NCBI GenBank assembly: GCA_009761415.1
Contig: QUOL01000006.1
Location: 1,736,001-1,800,000 of the forward strand
From: Sarcomyxa edulis
Taxonomy: Eukaryota; Basidiomycota; Agaricomycetes; Agaricales; Mycenaceae
Direction: 5' to 3'
Length of the DNA stretch: 64,000 nt
Every line of letters starts with the position of its first letter. Within the stretch, counting starts at the first letter, position 1. The position numbers and the translations under genes are program-made. Positions 1 through 9,800 of the stretch are shown here, one piece after another. The notes under the pieces were generated by a model. The model saw only the letters and a list, made by a program, of their open reading frames with translations, had not been told where the DNA came from and did not search any database.

Positions 1-2653
1 AATTATTCTGGGATTACCACCCTGGATTCTCGTGTGCTTTTTCACTGATTTCCTGACTGGACGTCTTTGGGAGGTACTGTGCTAATCATCGCCCTACTGC
101 TGAGCATGTATCGGAGATGTTATTGTAAGTTCATATCTAGGCTCCTTGTTGCCAAAGCTCCCGACGCGTTCACTTTCATTCACATCAAACCCTCCCAGTC
201 TATCTGCAGTGAGTCATTTCCAGATCGTTCCAGTCCTCTCTGCTGATTAGAAGATCGCATCGGTACCGGTGGGTCACGATATGCGTACGATATCATCTTC
301 AGTAATCGCAGATGTGTCAGTGGCCATGCACATGACTCGAACGTCACTGAGGTTGAACTCAGTCGAAGACTACTTATCTCTGGCATCTTGTATACCCCGT
401 AAGTGTATGCCTCGTTGCGCGGAGATCATGCGAGACCGGTATGGGTTGCAGACACCTCTGAGCGTTATCTGAATGGGCACGTCGATTGTCTTTCTACGTG
501 CAGCTTTGGGACATCATTAATCATTGTTCAATGCTACTCCGGTATCTTCCCAAATGGCGAAATGCTCTAGAACATTCGTCAAAAGCCCGTAATTTCGAAT
601 TGGCTGGACCTTGTGGGGCAACTTTCACAAGCATGGGGGTCGCGACATTCTGTGGGGACTGGTAGGTTATCGGCGACGGTGGCAAGTCGACTGTAGAGAC
701 ACAATTGTGTGACTATATGCGCCTGTATATGTGCGTAGATCCATCTGTCTAATGACAACGGAGCCTCTGGATACATGTACGAACATGTGAGGGTAGATCT
801 TTCGTATAGTCGACAGTACCTGTTCATCGAGTATATGCGCATGTGCATGCGTACTGGCACCCGAAAGGAGCTGGGGCGGATGGTCCTTTGGATTCACAGC
901 GAGATGATAGTTGGTGAACGACGTCAAGGAGTTGGGCTGCAAAGATCGGAGACCCACGGGGAGCCGCAGGTAGATTTCATGACGTCGACAATCTTTGATC
1001 GTCGCAACAAGGATGTCCTGCTCTAGAGCACCTTGGACTTTGGAGGCCTATCGTTTTTTTCAAACGGGGAGGTAGGAGTATTTCATCTACTCCACGGGGA
1101 AGAGGAGAAGAATATACATGGTACGCTTTAGAGGTCGTTCCGGAACGTGCCACTCAGGGCATGAGAGTGACGCGGCCTCGGTAAGAGTCGATCTTGGATG
1201 GGATATATGCGTGACGTCGACGTAGACCAATAAGTCTGTCTGGTGAGAACGAGATTTCGAGGTGTACGGAAGAGCCAGGAAGTGCCACCCAGCAAGTTGC
1301 AAGATACATTTGAGATTCGATAGTGATGATTTTTTTGGCCATTATCCCGTATTGACATCATGGTGTCATGTCACGGTGCGAGTTAGACAATAGAGCACTG
1401 GCCAGATTTATCGCACGTCTTCACGTAGATTCAAATGAGAGCCTGATAGGATACAGAGAATACACCTCATTGATTGTGTTGCCCAGTTTGAGCTGAAGGA
1501 TGTGAATTTGGGGCACACGTAGACAGACATCATCCAATGCAGTGAGGATACGCTTCTATACATTCGTGCGTTCTGTGTGTCGGATGTTAAGGCCTGAATA
1601 TGACAGTGCATCGGTGTATTGAAGGTCATCTTGAAGATTGAAAGTCATCTTGACGCGTACTGGGCATACGCACTTCAGTGGCAGCCATCGGTACGTGCAT
1701 ATTTAGAGCATATATGCGCGCCAAACTGTTCGCACGTTGAGTTTAGGTCTGTCCGATAGGCCCTGGGCTTCGCATTGAAGCTGAGGGATACTGTTTTTCT
1801 GGTCTGAATGCTAGGGGAAGAGGTAAGAAAGCTACACGAGGAAAGTTGAGCGAGCATACCACTGTATTGGTCGGTATGAATCATTGCATGCAGGTCATGC
1901 ATGACATAGGTAGAGACATGCCTGGGTTTGAGGACTGATACATATGCTGAGGAAGACCAAATGATAAAAGTGATCACTTCGCCACGACAGGACGATTTCC
2001 TGGATATGTTCGCGTCGATTTTCTAGATGTTGATACGAATTGAGTCGCTGTATTGCGTCACGAGAGGGCAAGAGGGCCAAAGCTTGCGAGAAAACGTTTT
2101 TTACGACGCATATTCCGGCATGATACGATACTATCACGTTCTAGCGTCGGTCGTAGGTAGGTATATGCGTCCGATACATCTAGGCTTGATCTAGACAGTA
2201 GGTGTCAGTATGATTTGTCTCTGCAGAAAACCTTCGAACACCAGGAGTAATCAGTAGAGCCACACTTGATTGGCAGGATGAAAAGCAAGTGATCAGACCA
2301 TGAAGGAGGATGGAGAGTTGATGGAGAGTACGAGGAGGAAGGGATGGGATTTGGAACATGGGAAATGCCGAACCAATCAGAATCGTTGAAAAGTGGTAGC
2401 CGCGGATTCTGTTCATGCGACGGTTCGAAAAAGCTGATGACAGCGAAAATACGGAGATGGAAACGCCCGGGCCAGGTGAATTTGGGGGTAGAGAGGTTGC
2501 GAAACTGAAAATCCGTCGTTGCATTCCCCCAAGAACCTGCCTAATCGGGCCACCTCACCGTCGCACCTCAACGGCCTCAACTCAGTGCAGCAGCGAGAAG
2601 GAAAGCAGGCAGCTAGAAGATATATATCAGCTGGAACTGTAGTCGTCGCTCGC
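1..2653. other. Left-edge region without a recognisable gene
   Basis: All frames on both strands are broken into open stretches of at most about 115 codons, none resembling a family I know, and no chain of plausible exons emerges. It may hold the 3' untranslated part of a gene outside the window, the promoter of the Hpc2-like gene, or decayed sequence. No tRNA, transposon end or long repeat was seen. Confidence 0.4.
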
Positions 2654-4858
2654 ATGTCCTCCGAACCAGATGTTGCTGAAATATTGAGTCAAAAATCATC
2701 CTCACATCCACCTCCATCATCTCTTTCCAGCCGCAGTTCCTCCGTCGACCCAAATGCCATCAACATAGGTACAAATTCACCAGAGAATGGTCCAATAAAT
2801 ATTCCTATTACTGTCGACGACGATGTCCAACAAAACCGCTCACCAACTCCCTCTGCGGCCACCGCCTCCGTCGCCGTCGCCGTCCCACCTCCGAGTAAAC
2901 CTAAATCAGTCAAACATCCTCGTCCTCGTTCTCCATCTCCATCTCCTCCTCCACCACCACCACCTCTTCGGACTATCCGTCTAGACATCAGGTTAGGAGG
3001 TCCGGACAATTATGAAGTCGACATTTCCGGTAGGGCCAAGGAAACGGGTCAAAGACCCAACACACCCATTCCGACAGGAAAGGTCACTGTCGATAGCAGC
3101 GACAGCGAGGGGGACGACGAAGGTGCTGTCCACAAGAAAAAGGTACGTCGTCGCTGTCTCACACCATGCAACGACCTCACGACGCGCGCGTGACCTAGAA
3201 AAAAGCTCGCGGGGCAGCAACAGAATACTACGACATTCATGACCCTTTCATTGACGATTCAGAACTAGCCATAGATGAGCGCACTTATTTCGCGCAGACG
3301 AAACAGAAAGGATTCTATGTCTCTAGTGGAGAGGTTGCATTGATGAAGGACAAGTGGGTGCAACATGTCGTTTTTGTACGTGCTACTGACCGCCCGTGCA
3401 TAGATCACCCAAGAAACCAAAGTCAAAGAAAGTGGCACCGACACATCCCCAACCCGAATCCCTCTCCACGGCCGGTGCATCCACATCCAAACTGCATCCC
3501 ATCTCATTGTCCTCCATTGATCTTGACCCAGGCCGGAAGCAGAGGGAAGAGCTAGGACTAATGAATGGCAAGAAACGAGAACTGTCGCAGCTGGAAGGAA
3601 CGAAGGATTCGCCTATAGCATTGGGCAGCGACATAGAAGAGGACGGGTACGCTCGAAGCGTCGACTCGGAAGGTGCTGGAGCAAAGAGGAAGAGATATCT
3701 GACGGTCCTGGAGCCTTCGGGTAAGAAGCGGAAAGTGGTCGACATGCATTCGTTCCATCCGGAGCTGCAGGTCGCGTTGGAAGGTCTGAAGCAAGCTATC
3801 GCACGGGGTGCGTTCTGTTTGTAGGTCATGTCTCCCTGGTGCTGACATTCTCGCAGAAAACTGGGAAGTCAAGGGCAAATTCCCGCCATCCCTCAAACCC
3901 ATCTTGTCGCAGGTCGCAGTCCTCGCCATCAAGCTAAACGAGTATGACGAGCACTTTTTTAATCTTATGCCCGTGCTGTTTCCCTACAATAAATTCACAA
4001 TGACGGCAAGTCTTTCACTCCAAGACGCATACATGGTATTCTAATACGGGGCATTCACAGAAATTAATCAAACGAACGGTGTTCCAAGAACATCTGGCAC
4101 TGCTCGTGAATCGGCAGGAAACGCTCCTCGAAGAACTCACTGTGCAGGCCACCGAGGGATTTCCGAAAGCGGAGGAAGAGTGGGACAGGACTATCGCCGC
4201 CTGGGGTACGTACAGCGTCTATGCGTCTCAATTGAACGTCTACTCACAATGTGCGCGCAGATAAACGCCAGGAAAAGGCACGAGCTGAAGCTGTAGACCC
4301 AAACAACTCGGATATGGCTTCTGGCAATGCCACGCGGCAGAATACGGAGGATGCGGGGAGTGGTATGGATGTGGACACTGTTCAAGAGAAGGACAAAGAC
4401 GGGGCGCCTGCTGGGAAAGAGAAGGAGGTGCATCCGCCGTCGAAGAAGTATCGAATGACGGATGCGATGAAGGCTATTGTGTGGCAGTTGGTGTTGCTGA
4501 GCAACGAGTGTTGTAGGATTGAGAACGAGAAAAAGTACGTGGGTTGTGTCCATTCTACGTGACTTGTTGCTGATGTTTTGGTTTAGTACGTTGGAAGGCT
4601 CGACTGTGCAGATGAGTGACCAGGGATTGAGGAAGGTTCTTTATCAAAAGGTGAGTCGACAGTCTGTCGCTGCTTGTTTATCCTGAGCCGTTTTGGTGTA
4701 GATTGTCGCTGCGTTCCCCCCTGGGTGGATGACTTCTGGACAGATATCGAGGGATGGTATGTTGTCTACTCCGTCTTCTTTACTTGGTCCTGACCGACGT
4801 GTCTAGTGAGTTCCATGAAAAAGAGATTCGAAAAAGAAGCCATGGACAACGATTGAAC
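2654..4858 (+). CDS. Hpc2/ubinuclein family histone H3.3/H4 chaperone (HIR complex) subunit
   Basis: The family works in the nucleus: Hpc2 in yeast and UBN1 in animals bind the HIR/HIRA complex that deposits histone H3-H4 outside replication. Nine exons give about 594 residues: 2654-3142, 3199-3353, 3404-3807, 3857-4005, 4061-4205, 4261-4534, 4587-4650, 4702-4756 and 4809-4858. Exon 1 encodes a low-complexity Ser/Pro-rich N terminus with acidic patches. Exon 2 holds the diagnostic Hpc2-related domain, reading EYYDIHDPFIDDSELAIDE and then a GFYVSSGEV strand. Exons 4-8 encode a helical middle region like the ubinuclein middle domain, ending at PPGWMTSGQISRD. Several Lys/Arg clusters could be nuclear localisation signals. 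The start is the first ATG in frame with the domain. Intron 4006-4060 begins with GC (GCAAGT) instead of GT. Frames join without loss, so the gene looks intact. Confidence 0.88.
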
Positions 4859-5478
4859 GCTCTTCTCTCTACATTCGCCACCGACCGCTACCTCCTACAA
4901 TCTCGCGTCTCCTTCGCTCTCCGGACTCACAGCTCGCTTTCCCGTTCTCGTTACCCCTCGTTTATTCATTCAGTTTATTTTATTATCTTCGTCGACGTTC
5001 TCCGCATGCCACCTTTCGTCCCTCGCACACGCACATCATCATTGTTATAAGTATCGTATTTTTATGTCCCACCCCCCTCCACCCCTTCCCCATATAGCTA
5101 CCAGCTACGTTCCGTTAATGTGTCCTTCGAATTCCAGTCATATATATAATTCGTCGTTTTCCTGTGGCTTTCTGAGTCGTAGCCTCTGCGTCATTGTCAT
5201 CCTCATCTGGAGCGCACGTCGTTTCTTCGTATGCATCAGTTGGAACGTGTACGTGAGCGGGATATACCTACGCGGCAACATATGTACAAGTTTCCCCCAA
5301 TACAAGGCTCCAAAGTCATCCCTTACGGATAAGCCAGCTTATGTGCACTGTATACCGACTGTCAGTATGCGTACTTGGAGCATACTCCCCGTCGACGGCC
5401 TGGTAGCTCATAAAGAACACCGGCGCAAGTGGCTGCTCGGGCATCTCGGGGTCCCAAGCGGGTGAGCTATAAAAAGAT
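4859..5478. other. Intergenic, 3' flank of the Hpc2-like gene
   Basis: Pyrimidine-rich sequence follows the stop codon (about 4860-5100) and probably includes the 3' untranslated region. I see no gene and no clear repeat before the tRNA-like fragment at 5479. Confidence 0.4.
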
Positions 5479-5511
5479 TGATTCGAATGAGGCTCGATCT
5501 CATGACCTTCT
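5479..5511 (-). pseudogene. 3'-third fragment of a tRNA gene (duplicate of the tRNA-Val 3' end)
   Basis: Read on the minus strand this holds a variable loop AGGTC, a T arm (ATGAG / ATCGAGC / CTCAT) with a usable B box, the acceptor 3' strand TCGAATC and a discriminator A, followed by a T5 run at 5471-5475. It matches 30 of 33 bases of the 3' end of the intact tRNA-Val at 6464-6554, in the same orientation. No 5' acceptor strand pairing with it lies within about 100 bases and no good anticodon arm precedes it, so it is a fragment rather than a gene. Confidence 0.7.
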
Positions 5512-5512
5512 T

Positions 5513-5672
5513 CTTAAGAACGAAATGCGGGCCATCGGCGAGCACCATGCAGAAAGGTGAGCACCACAGAAAAGTGAGGGATTTCCCCCGGCCATGGGGG
5601 ATCCTACCAAGAACAAAATGCACTCGGCCAGCTATGCAAAAAGTGAGATATTTCCCCCGGGCGTGGGGGAAA
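5513..5672 (+). repeat. Diverged direct repeat of about 70 bases at the left end of the palindrome array
   Basis: Two copies share the order AAGAAC(G/A)AAATGC, a CGGC core, ATGCA(G/A)AAA, GTGAG and then a TTTCCCCCGG palindrome. They show that the duplicated unit is longer than the palindrome itself, at least at this end. Confidence 0.55.
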
Positions 5673-6461
5673 GTATTCGAACGTGATTCTACCCGGTGTG
5701 TCGCCTCCTCCCAGGTTCAGGTGGGTTTGGACGCGAGCCCATCATGAGAGCCATAATTCCCCGGGCTCGGGGGAAAAACGTACTCACAAACATGGCAAAA
5801 TCCATGCTCAGTTGAACACAGCAATTTTCATGGTCGATACACTCAGAATTCCCCCGAGTCGGGGGGAAAATACACTCAAAAGCACAGTGAAGCTCTGATA
5901 GGACCAGAATCCCCCCCGCTCGGGGGAGAAAACACTCAAAATGCTAAATTCACACTTTGTCAGACCAAAATTCCCCGGATCGGGGGGAAAACACTCCATA
6001 TGACCAGAATCCCCCCGAGCCGGGGGGAAAGCTGACAGACTTCAAGTTGTGAGCTACTAGATCTGTTTTGTATGATAAGTAGCACAACAATGGTTGAACC
6101 AGAATCCCCCCGAACTGTGGGGAAAACACTCTCAAAAGGATCAATAGGACTGGAATCCCCCCGACTCGGGGGAAAAACAGACCTGTATCTCACTCTGTCC
6201 AGACAATAGCAGAGCTATGTGTGCTTGATTTGGCCAGAATCCCCCCGAGTCGGGGGGAAAACACTGTCATACTCAATGAGACAACCAATGTTTCGATACA
6301 CCCAGAATTCCCCCCGGGGGGGGGGGAAAACACACTCAAGGCATAAAGCAAAGCAACGTACGCACAATCTGCCCAAAATCCCCCCGGCTCGGGGGAAAAA
6401 CACCCCGAAAAGCTCAACAAAGTTCCGAAAGGACCATAATTCCCCCGGCTCGGGGGAAAAA
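5583..6461 (+). repeat. Array of 13 GC-rich palindromes with variable spacing
   Basis: Thirteen copies of a near-perfect palindrome are centred near 5592, 5661, 5766, 5858, 5919, 5978, 6018, 6114, 6165, 6249, 6318, 6388 and 6449. The best copy is CCCCCCGA, one base, TCGGGGGG. On the plus strand copies are typically preceded by CCAGAAT and followed by AAAACACTC, so the conserved unit is about 30 bases. Centre-to-centre distances run from 40 to 105 bases and the spacers differ. Minus-strand open frames across it repeat a VFSPxxGGI-like peptide only because the DNA repeats. The last copy supplies the T5 run that would terminate the tRNA-Val transcript. I do not know the function. Possible readings are clustered protein-binding sites, a hairpin-forming satellite or the body of an element targeting the tRNA. 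Confidence 0.85.
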
Positions 6462-6463
6462 GT

Positions 6464-6554
6464 TGATTCGGATGAGCATCGATCTCATGACCTTCTGTGG
6501 ACAAGTTGTAAACAATTGTTAGACAGATGTGATAACCATCTACACCACCGAACC
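6464..6554 (-). tRNA. tRNA-Val (anticodon AAC) with a 17-base intron
   Basis: On the minus strand the acceptor 5' strand GGTTCGG pairs along its length with CCGAATC (one G-T wobble) and the discriminator is A. The D arm contains GTGTAGATGGTTATCAC. The anticodon stem TCTGT pairs with ACAGA around a loop with anticodon AAC, interrupted after position 37 by a 17-base intron, the standard eukaryotic tRNA intron site. Variable loop AGGTC and T stem ATGAG/CTCAT follow. The T loop starts with A instead of the usual T, but the B box still fits GWTCRANNC. The mature tRNA is about 74 bases. A T5 terminator lies just past the 3' end, inside the last palindrome. Confidence 0.9.
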
Positions 6555-6875
6555 ATGTAGAGAGGGCTCCAGCGATTGGTGTTGATGGCCGCCTCTGTCA
6601 GATCCACTCCGGGGATACCCAGGAAGGCCTGTTGAAGCCAAGTTGCGGATGTTACTTGTGTGATTGCAATTTACCCCGCTTCTGGGAAAACCCAGTAAGC
6701 GTAGCCCCTGTCTAGCCGAAGGCCCTGAAAGTAAGCAGATGTAAACAAACGCGGACCGAAGTGACCGGGCTCAAATGTCACACCATCACCCGACTCCCAC
6801 CACCAGCCAAGGCCAGCTACTGCACTTGCCAGCCAAGTCTAGTAGCCTAGCCCACTCGCCAGCTAATCCAGCAGT
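6555..6875. other. Intergenic between tRNA-Val and the alpha-mannosidase gene
   Basis: It carries the 5' flank of the tRNA on one strand and the presumed promoter of the mannosidase on the other. No coding potential, repeat or clear TATA box was seen. Confidence 0.4.
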
Positions 6876-9800
6876 ATGGCCTGTCATCACAACCCCAGCT
6901 CTTCCCCGCAATACCCTGAACTGAACTATGGGAATGGCTCCAAGTGGATCAAGAATCTCACGAAAGATAGGCTGTATGCACTCTTCCCCTTTGTCAATAC
7001 TCTCATATGATCTGATCAATTGCACACCATCCAGTGGCCAGTTTAACGGAGGACACTACTCTGATGTGAACCTCGCCTCTGTTTTATGTATGCGCGCTCT
7101 TACCTCCTTATTATACCACCGAACTCATACGTTCACGTTTCGCAGTCACGCACCGCGTCGACAACTCTGAGCATGTCAAATTGCAAGTCTGGAGTGCCCC
7201 CGGCCTCACAAAGCCTACATTCGAGGAAGCTATGAAGCAGACGTTTAAGCCTGCAAAGAAGGGAGACTCGTTTGGTCCGTCGTGGGTAAGAGCCTCCAAC
7301 ACCTTCATCGCTTCCCTGTCACTTACACGCCGGCTAGACGAACCACTGGTGGAAAGTGTCTGTGACAATCCCCGGATATTGGCAGCAATATGAGCGGGTT
7401 CAATTCGAGTTTGATCCCGGTTGCGAGGCGATGATATTCACTACAGATGGCACGCCGTTGCAAGGTATGCGCATACCCACCGTACGCGACTCCTACTGAC
7501 TTTGTCGCAGGTATTACTGGAGGATACGGCGGTGACCGCAGAGTCGAGTTCATTCTCTCCCCCGAGGTGCGCAAGAAGGGAACGGCAGAGTTCGTCATCG
7601 AGTCCAGCTGCAATGGGATGTTTGGTGTGCCTTGGAACGGGGATACCATCGAACCTCCCGACGTACGTCCCTCTGATATGATCCCGCTTCATTGCCTTAC
7701 ACGTCGTTGCAGATGAACAGATACTTCTCGTTAGCTTCTGCTGACCTCGTCGTTCCGAACCAAGAAGCATGGGCGCTCCTAGCGGATTTCACAACGCTCC
7801 GCGAGCTCGTCGACACGCTTCCCGGGAACACTCCCCTGCAGAACAAAGCACTCGTCGTTGCCAACGAGATAATGAATGTCTTTCATAAAGGCGACCTTTC
7901 GGATATCCGACGCGCTCGAAAGTTGGCGGAAGAGGTGTTTGGGGAAGGGTGGGAAGCGAAGGGAGCGGGGATTTATGATGAGGGGACTAGGGATGCGACT
8001 ATTTGGGGTATCGGTCGTACGTGCTTTCTTACATTGATGATTAGTTGATACTAAGCACCTTCTGCAGATTGTCGTAAGTATTCGTTTGCATATCCTGAAT
8101 TGTAGCTAATTTTTTGGGTACATGCCAGACATCGATACTGCTTGGTAAGTCGGCTCTCGAATATTCAATCATACCCGCCTAACTCGAAGCAGGTTATGGC
8201 CTTATCGCGTCACGCAACAAAAGGTGGCAAGATCATGGGCGACGCAAGTCGATCTTATGGAGCGGTACCCCGAGCATAGATTCGCATGCAGTCAAGCGCA
8301 GCAGTACAAGTGGCTTGAACAGGTGCGTCCCTACCTCCTTACCCCCATTGATCAACACACTCATCACACCCCCACCAGCAATACCCCCCCCTCTTCTCCC
8401 GCGTCAAAGCCCAAGTCCTCGCAGGCAAATTCCACCCCGTCGGTGGTTCCTGGGTAGAAAACGACGCGAACATGCCCTCCGGCGAGTCGTTAGTGCGTCA
8501 ATTCCTTTTCGGTCAAAGGTATTTCGAGGAAAAGTTCGGGAAGAGGTGTGATACGGCGTGGTTGCCTGATTCGTTTGGGTTGACGGGGGCGTTGCCGCAG
8601 TTGATTAGGGGGGCGGGGATGAGGTATTTTTTTACGCAGAAGTTGTCTTGGTGAGTGGTCTTTGAGGGAGTTTGTGTGCATGATCTGAAGATGTTTGGTT
8701 TAGGAATAATATGTATGTTCTGATTTCATTCTTTTCGTTTGGAGCCACTCATCGCTAGGACAGCAATACGTTCCCGCATTCCACTTTCAACTGGGTGGGT
8801 ATCGACGGGACGCAGGTCTTGTGTCATATGACGCCGGTGAGTCGCTTCATCCCCCATCATATCATCTCCGAGACGCTGACCCGAGCTTCATCTACGCAGG
8901 TCGATACCTATACGGCGCAGGCGACTGTAGGCGACGTCAATAAAGGTCTTACGAACCACAAGGTCCGTCTTCCCTTTCGCTCCATACTTATCCGCCTACT
9001 CATTTCGTTTGTTCCTTGCAGAACTTGGAATCCTCCGATAAATCATTACTGGTATTCGGGAACGGTGATGGCGGTGGAGGGCCTTTGGCTAAGATGTTGG
9101 AGAATGTGAGCTTCGACGCACCCTGCTCCCTTCTAGATGTCCCCCCCCTGATTCTGTGATGTGATGTGTTTTTACGCAGCTCCGCCGCATCCGTGCGGTC
9201 ACCAACACCCACCGCGAACTCCCCCCGGTGAATATGGGTCGTTCGGTCGATGAGTTTTTCGATGAGTTGGCGAGGACGTCCGAGAGTGGGAGGAGGTTGC
9301 CGAATTGGTATCGTACCCTCCCTTTTTGCATGAATCTGTTGATGAGGGTGTTGATGCATGGGTTTGTGTTTTGTCGTGTAGGAATGGGGAGTTGTACTTA
9401 GAGGTGCGTTGCGCATATAACGTGTGGTACTCTGATGTTGATTAAGGGGCCTTTGGTAGTTCCATCGTGGGACGTATACCTCGCATGGTACGTTTCTATT
9501 CGCCACTACGTAGAGCTTCATAACGTCTCTGACTTTTGCTCTTAGGTTCCATCAAGAAAGGTAACAGACATTCGGAGATTCTTCTCAGGGATGTCGAGGT
9601 ACGCGTTATACGTTAAGTATGTCCAGAGAAGAAAGGATTGACATTAACTTGGGTTTGTAGCACGTCGCGACTTTGGCGTCTCTGTATAAGCCATCGGAGT
9701 ATGTCTATCCAAAGACGAGAATTGATGATTCTTGGGAGAAGGTTCTTTTGAATCAGTGTACGTCCCTGTGTATCTTCATCATCGTGGTTCGCGTTCTGAG

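Noticed and set aside
2519..2653. N-terminal extension of the Hpc2-like protein upstream of 2654
   Set aside because: The frame is open but begins with TTG; the first ATG in frame is 2654.
5479..5560. Complete tRNA-Lys (CTT) gene on the minus strand
   Set aside because: The T arm and acceptor 3' strand are good, but the anticodon stem has mismatches and no 5' acceptor strand pairs with TCGAATC.
5583..6461. CRISPR array
   Set aside because: The host is a eukaryote, spacing varies from 40 to 105 bases, repeat copies are diverged, and no cas gene is present.
5808..6504. Protein-coding gene on the minus strand made of repeated VFSPxxGGI peptides
   Set aside because: The peptide repeats follow from the DNA palindromes; frames change between copies and no start, splice pattern or known domain supports translation.
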